Shown piece after piece: positions 53,422 through 63,153 of a DNA stretch of 64,000 nt; within the stretch, counting starts at the first letter, position 1; each line of letters opens with the position of its first letter. The notes below the pieces were generated by a model. The model was not told where the DNA came from. It saw nothing but the letters and a program-made list of their open reading frames with translations, and ran no database searches. Both the position numbers and the translations under genes were made by a program. The DNA is from Bradyrhizobium liaoningense (lineage in GTDB: Bacteria; Pseudomonadota; Alphaproteobacteria; Rhizobiales; Xanthobacteraceae): NCBI RefSeq assembly GCF_018130825.1, contig NZ_JAFCJS010000002.1:806001-870000 (forward strand), given 5' to 3'.

Positions 53422-54525
53422 ATGAGGATCACCGATGTGCGGGCGCACCATATCCGCATCCCCTACGACGCCGGTGTTGCGAGCTTCCGCCAGGGCGCCT
53501 CTGCCATCACCGCCCTCGACATGGTGATCGTCGAGGTCACGACCGATGCTGGGCTGACCGGCTGGGGCGATGCCTTCGCCTATGTCTCCCCGCGCACCAC
53601 GCGCAGCGCCGTCGAGGAGATGATCGCGCCGCAGGCCATCGGCCTCGAGGTTCCCGATGCCGCCGGCATTGCCGCGGCGATGGAGCAGATCCAGCGCAAT
53701 CTGCATCTGTTCGGCCGCTACGGCATCACCATGTTCGCGATCTCCGGCCTCGACATCGCCCTGTGGGACCTCGCGGCGAAGGTCAAGGGCGTGCCGTTGC
53801 ATCGCCTGCTCGGCGAGATCAGGCGCACGAACATTCCCGCCTACGCGAGCCTGCTGCGGATCGGTTCGCCCGACAACATCGCCGGCGAATGCCGGAAGGC
53901 GCTCGCGCTCGGCTATGGCGCAATCAAGCTGCACGAGACCACGACGCCTGCGGTGTTCGCCGCGCGCGAGGCGATCGGCCCCGGCATTCCGCTCATGGTC
54001 GACATGAACTGCCCGCTGTCAGGCGAGCAGGCGATCGCATTCGCGAAAGCATGCCGCGACGCGCAGCCGATGTTCCTGGAGGAGCCGGTCTGGCCGCCCG
54101 AGGATTTTGCCACGCTCGCCGGCGTTCGCAGCAAGGGCGGGCTCGGCATCGCCGCCGGCGAGAATGCCTGCACCGAATATCAATTCCGCCAGATGATGGA
54201 TGCCGGCGCGGTCAGCCACGTCCAGCCGTCGGTGATCAAGGTCGGCGGCATCACGGAATTCCTGAAGGTCGCGAAGCTCGCCGATCAACGCGGCATCAAG
54301 ATCGTCCCGCACTCCCCGTATTTCGGTCCGGGCCTGCTGGCGACGCTGCACCTGCTCGCGACACGCGACGACGGGCTGGTCGAGATGTTCTACCTCAAGC
54401 GCGAAGCCTGCCTGTGGGGCGGCCGCGCCGATGTCGATGCCACCGGCCATGTCGCGGTGCCCTCAGGACCCGGGCTCGGCTATGAGCCCGACCGCGGCGT
54501 GATGGAGCGCTATCGCGTGCGGTGA
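53422..54525 (+). CDS. Mandelate racemase / muconate lactonizing enzyme family protein
   Basis: This 367-residue enolase-superfamily enzyme starts at ATG 53422 after a perfect AGGAGG. Predicted metal ligands are D194 (VDMN), E220 (LEEP) and E247 (AGEN). Catalytic candidates are K169 in AIKLHE and H297 in IVPHSP. The usual second lysine of the KxK motif is replaced by H171, a KxH variant seen in some acid-sugar dehydratases. It most likely dehydrates or racemises a sugar acid or related compound. The AraC regulator lies divergently upstream. Confidence 0.9.
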   Translation: MRITDVRAHHIRIPYDAGVASFRQGASAITALDMVIVEVTTDAGLTGWGDAFAYVSPRTTRSAVEEMIAPQAIGLEVPDAAGIAAAMEQIQRNLHLFGRYGITMFAISGLDIALWDLAAKVKGVPLHRLLGEIRRTNIPAYASLLRIGSPDNIAGECRKALALGYGAIKLHETTTPAVFAAREAIGPGIPLMVDMNCPLSGEQAIAFAKACRDAQPMFLEEPVWPPEDFATLAGVRSKGGLGIAAGENACTEYQFRQMMDAGAVSHVQPSVIKVGGITEFLKVAKLADQRGIKIVPHSPYFGPGLLATLHLLATRDDGLVEMFYLKREACLWGGRADVDATGHVAVPSGPGLGYEPDRGVMERYRVR

Positions 54526-54528
54526 TCG

Positions 54529-54885
54529 CTATTTCGCCGCGTCCTTTGGCGGCGGCGCGTCCTGCTTCTTCTTCAGATCCTCGGCCGCCTTCGCCTGCGC
54601 GGCCTGGAGATCGAGAAGCGTCTTCTGCAGGCCGGCAAGGCTCGTCTTCAGCGCGTCGATCTGGCGACCCGCCGCATCCAGCTTCTGCTGGTGGTCGAGG
54701 TTGAGCTTGGTGATCGTCTTCTGGAGGAAGTCGACATTGCTCTGGAGACAGCTGGTGCGGCGCTCCATGGTCTTCTCGACCGTGCAGATCTCGATGCCGG
54801 GCACGTCCTGCGCGCGGAGCGGCACAGCCGCCAGCGTGGCGAGCAGCAACATCGGGACATAGACGCTGGCGCTTCGAAGCAGCAT
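54529..54885 (-). CDS. Exported coiled-coil protein of unknown function
   Basis: This 118-residue precursor has a signal peptide (MLLRSASVYVPMLLLATLAAVPLRA). Two Cys (EICTVE and TSCLQS) precede a long heptad-bearing helix (SNVDFLQKTITKLNLDHQQKLDAAGRQIDALKTSLAGLQKTLLDL) and a Lys/Pro/Ala tail. The shape suggests a periplasmic trimer or dimer spacer. It converges with the enolase-superfamily gene. The function is unknown. Confidence 0.7.
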   Translation of the reverse strand: MLLRSASVYVPMLLLATLAAVPLRAQDVPGIEICTVEKTMERRTSCLQSNVDFLQKTITKLNLDHQQKLDAAGRQIDALKTSLAGLQKTLLDLQAAQAKAAEDLKKKQDAPPPKDAAK

Positions 54886-55067
54886 GCGGGGTTCCTCGTC
54901 TGATGATCACAGCAATGTGCGCCGATTGCGCGCAGCGCCCGGACGCTACCACACTCGTACCGCATTCTCGCGTTGAGCTTGGCTTGTTCCCTGGGACGGG
55001 GAGCAATGAACCGCACGCGGAGGAAGTGGGCGCTCTTCTGCGGCTTTGTTTAGGGGAGATTTTTACA

Positions 55068-55292
55068 ATGGCTACGCGCGATAGACGTCTGGCGGAGTTC
55101 GATGGCGCGGGAGAACCGCCCCCCGGCCTGCCGGTCGAAGTGCTGTGCGAGGATCACAGCGGAACGTATCAACTGCCGTTCGCCTGCCGCTATGTCGGAG
55201 GACGCTGGCAAAACCACGAGGCCGGCATTGCGGTCGAAGCGACCGTCATCGGCTGGCGCCTGCCGCGGGTGAAGCACTCGGGCGTCGCCTGA
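55068..55292 (+). CDS. Small hypothetical protein
   Basis: This 74-residue protein starts at ATG 55068 after AGGGGAGA. It contains PPPGLPVEVLCEDHSGTYQLPF and CRYVGGRWQNHEAGIAVEATVIGWRLP; the latter is a pattern found in small conserved proteins of Bradyrhizobium-type bacteria. There is no signal peptide and no known function. An AT-rich, otherwise empty stretch of about 280 bases follows. Confidence 0.65.
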   Translation: MATRDRRLAEFDGAGEPPPGLPVEVLCEDHSGTYQLPFACRYVGGRWQNHEAGIAVEATVIGWRLPRVKHSGVA

Positions 55293-55572
55293 CGGCGGCT
55301 TGTGTTCCAAAATGCGACGGAGCCGCGCTCCGCCTTAACGAACGGAACGCGGCCCGAACGAATCACGTCCGAATCAGCGGAGCGACCTCGTACGCGGCTG
55401 TTCACGGCTAGATGTCGCAACCGGCCCACGCGGCCATACAATATCTGCGTACCATGAGGGGCCGCCGGGTCCCGGGACGAACCCCAAAAGTTAACAGCTT
55501 CAATGACATGGCTGCCGGGAGCGGCGGCGTGAGGTCTCGCTCCCAAAACAGGCAGGGCGACGCCGCCCCTGC

Positions 55573-56229
55573 CTAATATTCGACCTCGAGCTCCTCGATC
55601 TCGGCCGGCTCTTCCTTCGCCGCCGCGATCCATTCCTTCATCTCGGGCATGGCCATGATGGTATCGGCATAGGCCTTCAGCCGCGGCTCGAGCTTGACGT
55701 CATAGGTGACGAAGCGCGTCACCACGGGTGCGTACATCGCATCCGCCATGGTGCGCCGTTCGCCGAACAGGAACGGACCGCCGGACTTCTCCAGGCAGTC
55801 GCGCCAGATGAACCAGACGCGGTCGATGTCGGCCTGCGCGCGCGACCAGATCTTGAAGCCGGGGAAATGTCCCTTGAGGTTGACCGGCAGCGAAGCGCGC
55901 AGCGTGGTGAAGCCGGAATGGATTTCGCCGCAAATGGAGCGGCAATGGGCGCGCTGAAGGCGGTCGTCCGGCAACAGCCCGGCTGATGGCATCACCTCGT
56001 TGAGATATTCGGCGATCGCCAGCGTATCCCAGACCACGGCGCCCTCGTGCCGCAGGCATGGCACCAGGATCGACGACGACAGCAGGAGGATCTCCGCACG
56101 CGCCGATGCGTCATCCGGCGCGGTCACAACTTCCTCGAAATCGAGCCCGGAAAATTTCGTCAGCAGCCAGCCACGCAGCGACCAGGACGAGTAGTTCTTG
56201 CTGCTGATGGTCAGTGTCGCTTTCGCCAT
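55573..56229 (-). CDS. Glutathione S-transferase family protein
   Basis: This 218-residue cytosolic enzyme has an N-terminal thioredoxin fold with KNYSSWSLRGWLLTKFSG and the helical C-terminal domain. The glutathione-binding site VPCLRHEGAVVWDTLAIAEYLNE includes cis-Pro. The S-x-x-S start is typical of proteobacterial GSTs related to maleylacetoacetate isomerase-like or beta types, but its substrate is unclear. It lies just upstream of, and divergent to, the PHB depolymerase gene. Confidence 0.87.
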   Translation of the reverse strand: MAKATLTISSKNYSSWSLRGWLLTKFSGLDFEEVVTAPDDASARAEILLLSSSILVPCLRHEGAVVWDTLAIAEYLNEVMPSAGLLPDDRLQRAHCRSICGEIHSGFTTLRASLPVNLKGHFPGFKIWSRAQADIDRVWFIWRDCLEKSGGPFLFGERRTMADAMYAPVVTRFVTYDVKLEPRLKAYADTIMAMPEMKEWIAAAKEEPAEIEELEVEY

Positions 56230-56412
56230 ATGGCCCCTTCCCTCACGCCTGTGACCCGCATCCCGCCCGGCCCGCGGACGTGCTCATTCGCTGAGCTTCC
56301 CTGTGTCCTCACCCCGCTTCCGGAGCAAGCGATGTGCCAATTTTGCGGGCGGTCCTGCTCCCGTCTGGCTTCGATATTGCATGACGGCAGGGAACAGGGT
56401 GGGCAATTCAGT

Positions 56413-57636
56413 ATGATGTCGATGTATTATCAGGCCTTTCAGAACCATATGGATCTGACGGCGCCTTGGCGGGCGGGAGCCTCGTCCGCGCTCAAATTCC
56501 TGAATCTGGCGCCTCAGGGCATGTCGCACCAAGTGGTCGGCCGGCTCTCGGCCGCGCTGGAGCTGATCTCGCGCTCCACCCTCACCTATGACCGTCCGGC
56601 CTACGGCATCGACAGCGTGATGGTCGGAAACCGCGAGGTCGCCGTCCGCGAGGAGATTGCCTACGCGACGCCGTTCGGCTCGCTGCTGCATTTCAAGAAG
56701 GATGACGTGGGCGAGCAGCCGCGCATGCTGCTGGTAGCGCCGATGTCCGGTCATTTCGCGACGCTCCTGCGCGGCACCGTGAAGACGCTGCTGCAGGACC
56801 ACGACGTCTACATCACCGACTGGCACAACCCGCGCGACATTCCGCGCAGCGAAGGCCGCTTCGGGCTCGACGATTACACCGAGCATCTGATCGATTTCCT
56901 CGGACAGCTCGGCCCGCGCCCGCACATGGTGGCGATCTGCCAACCCTCGGTCTCGGCGCTCGCGGCCGCCGCGATCATGTGCGAGGACAATCATCCGTCG
57001 CGGCCGGCGACGCTGACGCTGATGGCAGGGCCGATCGACACGCGCATCCAGCCCACCAAGGTCAACGACTTCGCCAAGAGCAAGCCGATCGAGTGGTTCG
57101 AGCGCAATTTGATCAATTACGTGCCGATGCAGTGCCGCGGCGCGCTGCGCAAGGTCTATCCCGGTTTCGTGCAGCTCACCGCGTTCGTCTCGATGAACCT
57201 CGAGCGCCACATCAAGCAGCATCTCGACCTCGCCAATCACATCGCCAAGGGCGAGAAGGAGAAGGCCGCGACGATCAAGACCTTCTACGACGAATATTTC
57301 GCCGTGATGGACCTGCCTGCGGAGTTCTACATCGAGACCGTGCGCGACGTGTTCCAGGAGCACCTGTTGCCGCAAGGCAAGCTGATGCACCGCGGCCGTC
57401 CCGTGAACACCAGGGCCGTCGGCCGCATGGGGCTGATGACGGTCGAGGGCGAGAAGGACGACATCTGCTCGATCGGCCAGACGCTCGCCGCGCAAGACCT
57501 CTGCACCGGCGTGCGCGCCTATCGCCGCGTCCACCACATGCAGGCCGGCGTCGGCCATTACGGCGTATTCTCCGGCAAACGCTGGAACAACGAGATCTAC
57601 CCGTTGCTGCGGGATTTCGTGCACGTGAATTCGTGA
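56413..57636 (+). CDS. phaZ: Intracellular polyhydroxyalkanoate depolymerase (PhaZ-type)
   Basis: PhaZ mobilises stored polyhydroxybutyrate. The 407-residue protein starts at ATG 56413; a second ATG follows directly. The active-site Cys stands at C176 in VAICQPSVSA, the lipase-box-like motif of intracellular depolymerases such as Ralstonia PhaZa1. Conserved blocks include MYYQAFQNHMDLTAPWRAGA, DVYITDWHNPRDIP and the catalytic His region HHMQAGVGHYGVFSGKRW. No phasin or phaR gene is nearby. Confidence 0.93.
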   Translation: MMSMYYQAFQNHMDLTAPWRAGASSALKFLNLAPQGMSHQVVGRLSAALELISRSTLTYDRPAYGIDSVMVGNREVAVREEIAYATPFGSLLHFKKDDVGEQPRMLLVAPMSGHFATLLRGTVKTLLQDHDVYITDWHNPRDIPRSEGRFGLDDYTEHLIDFLGQLGPRPHMVAICQPSVSALAAAAIMCEDNHPSRPATLTLMAGPIDTRIQPTKVNDFAKSKPIEWFERNLINYVPMQCRGALRKVYPGFVQLTAFVSMNLERHIKQHLDLANHIAKGEKEKAATIKTFYDEYFAVMDLPAEFYIETVRDVFQEHLLPQGKLMHRGRPVNTRAVGRMGLMTVEGEKDDICSIGQTLAAQDLCTGVRAYRRVHHMQAGVGHYGVFSGKRWNNEIYPLLRDFVHVNS

Positions 57637-57639
57637 CCG

Positions 57640-60600
57640 TCATCTCTGCCCAAACGACCGCCGGCCAGGGAAATCGGCACGTGCCTCATGCTCTTGCCTG
57701 AGCAGCTCTTGCGCTTCCACGAATTCCGGAAGATTTCGCTCCGCCTCGAATTCGGCGAGCACGGGAGCGAGCACTTCGGATAGCGCAGCCGCACGGCCAT
57801 TTGTCTTGTACAGGCGTGCAAGTTCAACGGCACTGCGCAGCTCGAAAGTCCTGGTCTGCTGGTTACGCGCGATGTCCAGCGCTCGCTTGAGGGCGTCTTC
57901 GGCGCTGGATTCGTCCGAAGGGTCATGACGCCATAAAAGTCTACCGCGGACACGATGCAACTCGGCATCGAGCCAATGCTGGCCGGATTGTCCCGTCCCG
58001 GCGATCAATTCGTTCAGGATTTCCATCCCGGTCTCGACTTCGCCTACCTCTGCAATCGCCATGGCAACATGCATCCCCCAGAACGGTTCGCAGAGGTAGC
58101 AATCGTTCTCGTGCAGCGAGGTCCAGCCGTGACGCATGTCCGCCAGTCCGGCCATTCGGTCGCCGGCACGCCACTTGGCCAGGCCATTCAGGTAGGTGCC
58201 CGCGGCAACGTACAGCGGCATCGTGTGGTCGCGCGCGAGACCGAGCGCCAGGATCGTCTCTGTTTGCTGCAACATGCCCCCGCACACCCCGTCGAACACG
58301 GCGCGATGAACCAGCGCATTGGCCTGGGACAGCGCCCGTTTCTCTCCCGGAGCACCCACCGCTTCCGCGGCGAGCTTGCGCGCACGAGCGGTGCTACCGA
58401 GCGGCCAGAGCACCAGGGCAAGAAATCTCATGATCACGAACGGCAGATCCAGCGCCGAAGCCCTGAAGGTCGCGGGATCCGGTTCGGCACCATGGATCGC
58501 CAGCGCCTGCTCGAGATGCGTTCTCGCATTCAGGTAATCGCCGGCGAACCAGCAGGTGACACCGCCCGTCCAATGGGCGACGACGGCGGCCACTGGCGAA
58601 TCCGGTCGTCGGTCAGCGGCGCTCCTGATGGCGTCCGCCAGCTCCCGCATCGGAGCGAGTTCGCCGTGCGTCAGGCAGGCATTGAAGAGTCCCGAATGCA
58701 CCGGAGCAAGTTCAACGGGATCATCGATGTCGGCTGCGAACTGGCGCGCACGCGTCCATGCCGCGACCGTTTCGGGCGCGCTGTGGCCGAGGCTGCCCCG
58801 CAAGGCACGGCCATAGGCGATTTGAAGATGCAGCCTGCTCATCATCCGGCGGGGATCGTCAGGCAACTGATCGGCGGCCGCAATGGCCTTGCCGAGATGC
58901 GCGATTGCCTCGGAATAGGCCGAGCGTTTCAACGCCTGCTGGCCCGCCTTGCGCCACCATTCGAGGGCGACCTCGCCCAGCCCCGCCTCGGTGAAGTGGT
59001 GCGCCAGAACTTCCGGCTCGGTCCCGGCGACGACTGGAAACTTCTCGCGCAGGACCTCGCCAATGCGTGTGTGAAGCACCTGCCGCTTGCTCTTGAGCAG
59101 ACTCTCGTAGGCCGCTTCCTGAACGAGGGCGTGCTTGAAACTGTAATTTGCATCGGGCGGCGTCCCACGACGCAACAATAGTTCGGCCTCTTCGAGTTGT
59201 CCCAGCGCAGCGCTCAGCGTCAGATCGTCCCGTCCCGCCACCGCTTTCAGCAGCGCGTAGGAGAAGTCGCGGCCGATAGCGGCGCCGATTTGCGCCACCT
59301 CCTTGACCGGAGCGAGCCGGTCGAGCCGCGCCATCAGCGAATCCTGCAGCGTCGCGGGAATGGCGAGCGGCGGGAGCGGACTGTTCAGGCGGTAGCGCCC
59401 GGCATCTTCGACGAGCAGCCCGGACTCCAGCACCATCTTGGTCAATTCCTCGACGAATAGCGGGATGCCATCGGTCTTGTCGATGATCTGCTTCATCATC
59501 TCGCGTGGCAGCTGGCGGCCGACGACCAGCTGCTCGACCAGCGCGCGCGTGTCCTGCCGATCGAGCCGGTCGAGCCGCAACAGGCTGACATTGGCAAGGC
59601 CCGACCAGGAGGGCTCGAACTCCGGCCGGGATGTCAAGAGCACGAGTATCGGCAGTCCCCTGATCCGATCGACCGCGAGATCGAACAGTTCGAGGGTCGT
59701 GGCATCGGCCCAATGCATATCCTCGCAGATGATCAGCAGAGGCTGGTCTCGCGCCAATCCCTCGAGCTGATCGAGAAGGGCAGCGAATGTCTGGCGCCGC
59801 TGCTGCGCCGGGCTCAAGCCGAGGGGCGGGCAATGGTCGCCGGTCGGAATCGAAAGCAGAGCCGCAATGAGCGGTGTTGCTCGGGCGGCCTGCCGGGTTC
59901 CCAGCGCCAGCATCGCCTCGAGCTTGTCGAGCTTTTGTTCTGGCGTGTCGTGCGAGCGGATTCCGGCGGCGCGCTCGAGCTGCGCGACAAAGGGATGAAG
60001 TGCGCTGTTGGTGTGATAAGGCGAACACTGATATCGCACGCGACGGTGCATCCCCAGCGAGGCGCTCTCGGACAGCGTTGCCACAATGCGCGACTTGCCG
60101 ATGCCCGCTTCGCCGGAAATCAATACGATCTGGCCCTGGCCCTGCCATGCCTCCCGCTGGCGCGAGAGAATGAACTCGATCTCGTCCTTGCGGCCGACAA
60201 AGCCGATCGAGCGCGCGGCACGGACCGCCTCGAAGCGACTCTCCGATGCGGTTGCTCCTTCCACCGCCCAGACCGCAATCGGTTCGCCGACCCCCTTGAC
60301 CTCGCGGCGGCCGAGATTGCGAAAGGTGAAGAGATCGCCAAGCAACCGGCGCGTCGATGAAGCAACGACGACCGCCCCCGGCTCCGCCAGGCTCTGAAGC
60401 CGCGCAGCGAGGTTTGGTGTGTCGCCGATGGTTGCGTGCTCCTCCGATGCATCTCCGCTGATGAGATCGCCGACCACCACAAGTCCGGTCGCAATTGCGA
60501 TCCGCAATTCGACCCGTTCGCCGGCGCCTGTCCTGAGTTGCCGAACCGCAGCGATGGTGTCGAGACCCGCTCGCACGGCCCGCTCCGCATCATCCTCGTG

Positions 60601-61014
60601 GGCGCGGGGATAGCCGAAATAGACGAGTATTCCGTCACCGACGAACCTGGCTATCCTGCCGTCATACGCGGCAATGACGCGCGCGCAGGCGGCGCGATAA
60701 GCGCGGATCACCTCCCACATGTCCTCGGGATCGAGACGCGCCGAGAGCGCAGTCGAGCCGACCAGATCGCAAAACATCACGGTGAGATGACGCCGCTCTG
60801 CGTCGTGAGGAGGAGCCGGCGATGCGATCAACGCGGCCGGGTCGAGGTCGGCAATGGCACGCAGCATCTTGCGGCGATGACCGAGCAGGACTCCGAGCTT
60901 GTCGAAGTCCTCGTCCATCAGCTCGGGGAGGACGCCCACGTCGATCCCATTCTGGGCAAAACGATCTGCGTATTGCCCAAGCCCCAGCTTCTCGAGCCAC
61001 TCCGCAATCTGCAT
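57640..61014 (-). CDS. Class III nucleotide cyclase with SAM, STAND ATPase and TPR-like regions
   Basis: This is an unusually large 1124-residue protein (ATG 61014). Residues 1-60 form a SAM-like domain (MQIAEWLEKLGLGQYADRF). The class III cyclase domain at 73-250 has metal-binding D83 (FCDLVGST) and D127 (FVGDGILVYFG), and N201/R205 (DTPNLAARL) for catalysis. A STAND/AAA-type ATPase follows with Walker A GEAGIGKS (301-308) and Walker B around CEDMHWAD. The remaining helical part from about 650 has TPR-like repeats. It is likely cytoplasmic and signals through cAMP or cGMP. The trigger is unknown. Confidence 0.9.
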   Translation of the reverse strand: MQIAEWLEKLGLGQYADRFAQNGIDVGVLPELMDEDFDKLGVLLGHRRKMLRAIADLDPAALIASPAPPHDAERRHLTVMFCDLVGSTALSARLDPEDMWEVIRAYRAACARVIAAYDGRIARFVGDGILVYFGYPRAHEDDAERAVRAGLDTIAAVRQLRTGAGERVELRIAIATGLVVVGDLISGDASEEHATIGDTPNLAARLQSLAEPGAVVVASSTRRLLGDLFTFRNLGRREVKGVGEPIAVWAVEGATASESRFEAVRAARSIGFVGRKDEIEFILSRQREAWQGQGQIVLISGEAGIGKSRIVATLSESASLGMHRRVRYQCSPYHTNSALHPFVAQLERAAGIRSHDTPEQKLDKLEAMLALGTRQAARATPLIAALLSIPTGDHCPPLGLSPAQQRRQTFAALLDQLEGLARDQPLLIICEDMHWADATTLELFDLAVDRIRGLPILVLLTSRPEFEPSWSGLANVSLLRLDRLDRQDTRALVEQLVVGRQLPREMMKQIIDKTDGIPLFVEELTKMVLESGLLVEDAGRYRLNSPLPPLAIPATLQDSLMARLDRLAPVKEVAQIGAAIGRDFSYALLKAVAGRDDLTLSAALGQLEEAELLLRRGTPPDANYSFKHALVQEAAYESLLKSKRQVLHTRIGEVLREKFPVVAGTEPEVLAHHFTEAGLGEVALEWWRKAGQQALKRSAYSEAIAHLGKAIAAADQLPDDPRRMMSRLHLQIAYGRALRGSLGHSAPETVAAWTRARQFAADIDDPVELAPVHSGLFNACLTHGELAPMRELADAIRSAADRRPDSPVAAVVAHWTGGVTCWFAGDYLNARTHLEQALAIHGAEPDPATFRASALDLPFVIMRFLALVLWPLGSTARARKLAAEAVGAPGEKRALSQANALVHRAVFDGVCGGMLQQTETILALGLARDHTMPLYVAAGTYLNGLAKWRAGDRMAGLADMRHGWTSLHENDCYLCEPFWGMHVAMAIAEVGEVETGMEILNELIAGTGQSGQHWLDAELHRVRGRLLWRHDPSDESSAEDALKRALDIARNQQTRTFELRSAVELARLYKTNGRAAALSEVLAPVLAEFEAERNLPEFVEAQELLRQEHEARADFPGRRSFGQR

Positions 61015-61308
61015 GGCACCACCGATGTTGTGGCTGGCAGTTAGCAGACTCTTGGACCACGGCCGCGCGCGGACAATATCCCAACGCCACCATGATGGCA
61101 CGTCTTGTTTGCTGTGCGAGAATTTAGGTTACTCGATACCGGCACGATTTCGTGCCGGGACAGCGCTCGATGCGAACGGCTACACTACCAAACATCGCTG
61201 GCGCGCAGCGTTGGGCGGCAGAGGTTGCGATGAGTCGTCGCTGCTCACTGCAGATCTGAAGCCGAACCAACACTGCGGCTTCGCTCACGTACGATTCCAA
61301 GCGGGCGT

Positions 61309-61845
61309 TTATTCGCGAGCGCAGTCCTTCATTGGCTCATTCGCGGACGCATCGTGGCTGCGAGCCATCGTGCCCGCCGCAACCTGAAGCGAAGAACCAA
61401 CCACCCAACAGCCGGCGACAAAGCCTATCAGGCCGTTGGGCAGATTTTGATCAAGGACAAGGATGCTGACGGACAGAGTTGCGGCAATGGCCGCGCCGAA
61501 CGTTCCGGCCGCACTCATGATCTCAGCCGGCTCGGAGCCGGTCCATTCTTCCGAGATGCTCGATTTCGGCTTCCGTGCGACATTGCCGGACAAATCAATT
61601 CCGACGTAACAGCTAATAGCTCCGTAGAGCATTGTCAGGAGCACAATCCAACCGCTTTCAAACAGTCCGCCTTTCTGACGCAACAGAGTCGCACCGACAT
61701 AGAGGCCGCAAGAGGCCCCAACGGCCGCCAGCCCAATTCTTTCAAGGATATGGGCCGACTTGATCAGACTGGAACGGGCGATCCGAAGACTGCCGACGTG
61801 CCTTCTGAGGGAAAATGCGCTGGAAATTGCGCTGCTTATCTTCAT
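61309..61845 (-). CDS. Membrane protein of unknown function
   Basis: This 178-residue protein starts at ATG 61845, with GAAGGAG eight bases upstream on the minus strand. Four hydrophobic helices are seen: IGLAAVGASCGLYVGATLL, GWIVLLTMLYGAISCYVGI, GTFGAAIAATLSVSILVL and IGFVAGCWVVGSSLQVAAG. The N-terminal 30 residues are basic (SLRRHVGSLRIARSSL). No family is recognised. The codon usage is less GC-rich than in its neighbours. A hairpin ccggcacgatttcgtgccgg lies near 61139-61159. Confidence 0.65.
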   Translation of the reverse strand: MKISSAISSAFSLRRHVGSLRIARSSLIKSAHILERIGLAAVGASCGLYVGATLLRQKGGLFESGWIVLLTMLYGAISCYVGIDLSGNVARKPKSSISEEWTGSEPAEIMSAAGTFGAAIAATLSVSILVLDQNLPNGLIGFVAGCWVVGSSLQVAAGTMARSHDASANEPMKDCARE

Positions 61846-62165
61846 TGGGGGGGCTCCTTCTGAGTAATTGGCAGCCTTCTGGCTGACCCCAAATAGAAGC
61901 TGCCTGGACGCGTTTCTCGATGCCCTTGATTCCCACTTCTGAAAGATCTGTGCTGAGTGATGGGGCTGGCTTGCTCGTGAACAAGACGAGGAGCCAATCC
62001 AAAGCTGCGAGCACGCGGCTGCGCAGGCATTGCATCTCACCCGTATTTGTCGAATGGAGTCCGGGTGCGGCAATTTCTTGCCGGAGTGGTAGTTCAGAAA
62101 GAGAGTGATGAACTATGAGATGGTTCACACAGCGCAGTTTCCTGTCGCTCCATCCGGTCACGATT
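61846..62165. other. Gene-free region upstream of the membrane protein and downstream of the agmatinase
   Basis: About 320 bases hold only overlapping short open frames without good starts. No repeat of the families listed elsewhere was found. Confidence 0.5.
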
Positions 62166-63149
62166 TCAGGAGGACAAGTCCGCATCGCCGCGTAGTCGCA
62201 AGCGGCGCGCGGCCCAGCGCGGCTGGGCGCAGATGTGGCCGAGGAATTCGACGACGGTCAGCGCGCCGAGATAGGCGGTAACACCGGTACCGACATCGAG
62301 CGGCGGGTTGACCTCGACGAAGTCGAAACCTGCAATGTCGTGCCGCTCGGCAATCGCCTTCAGGCTGTCGCGCAGCTCGACATAGCTCATCCCGTTCGGC
62401 TCGGCCGAGACGCAGCCCGGGACCAGAGACATGTCCATGGCGTCGACGTCGATGCTGACATAGACACGTGAATTGGCCGGCAGCAGAGCGGCAATTCCCT
62501 CCGCGCCGATCCGCCGGAATTCGCCCATCGGGATGACGCGGTTACCGCCGGCGATCACCTCCTCGACCTGCGCGGGCGAATGACGCAGGCTGCGGATGCC
62601 GACCTGCGTCAGGCTGAGCGTGTTGTCCATGCCGGCGATATGGCGAAAGGCATGGCTGTTGGTGATGGTCAGGTCGTTCTCGAACGGCGCGTAGTCGGTA
62701 TGCGCGTCGAAATGGATGACGTGCAGCTTCTCGTCGAATGCGCGAAACACCGGATAGGTGATCGAATGATCGCCGCCGAGCACCACGGGAAGCGCGCCGC
62801 GATCGAGAATCCCGCGCACCATGGCGGTGATGTTCTCGAAGGTGCGCGGCGCATTGGCCGGATGGATGTCGACATCGCCGACGTCGGCGATCAGGCCCTT
62901 GGACATCTCCTCGACCAGATATTCGCGCCGGGTCTCCGGATCGTAGTAACCCTGGCCGCTGCCGTAGAAGCGCAGCGAGTGCTCGCGCAGCGCGCGCGGC
63001 GCAAGCCGGCTGCCCGGCATGAACGGCGAGCCCTCATCGAAGGGCACGCCGAGCACGGCAATGGCCGCCTCGAGCATGGACAGATCCTCGCAGATCCGCG
63101 CGCGCAGGAAGGATGGGATCCCGACATAGGGCCGGTTGACGCGAGGCAT
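62166..63149 (-). CDS. Agmatinase / ureohydrolase-family protein
   Basis: This 327-residue enzyme of the arginase/agmatinase fold starts at ATG 63149. Predicted Mn ligands are H128 (GGDHSI), D148, H150 and D152 (HFDAHTD), and D234/D236 (SIDVDAMD). The substrate may be agmatine, guanidinobutyrate or a related guanidino compound. It lies 4 bases upstream of an amino-acid-type ABC ATPase gene on the same strand, so the transporter probably imports its substrate. Confidence 0.92.
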   Translation of the reverse strand: MPRVNRPYVGIPSFLRARICEDLSMLEAAIAVLGVPFDEGSPFMPGSRLAPRALREHSLRFYGSGQGYYDPETRREYLVEEMSKGLIADVGDVDIHPANAPRTFENITAMVRGILDRGALPVVLGGDHSITYPVFRAFDEKLHVIHFDAHTDYAPFENDLTITNSHAFRHIAGMDNTLSLTQVGIRSLRHSPAQVEEVIAGGNRVIPMGEFRRIGAEGIAALLPANSRVYVSIDVDAMDMSLVPGCVSAEPNGMSYVELRDSLKAIAERHDIAGFDFVEVNPPLDVGTGVTAYLGALTVVEFLGHICAQPRWAARRLRLRGDADLSS

Positions 63150-63153
63150 GGCA

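Noticed and set aside
61920..62108. Short open frame of 62 codons between the membrane protein and agmatinase genes
   Set aside because: No ribosome binding site, domain or hydrophobic pattern, and it overlaps other equal-length frames.
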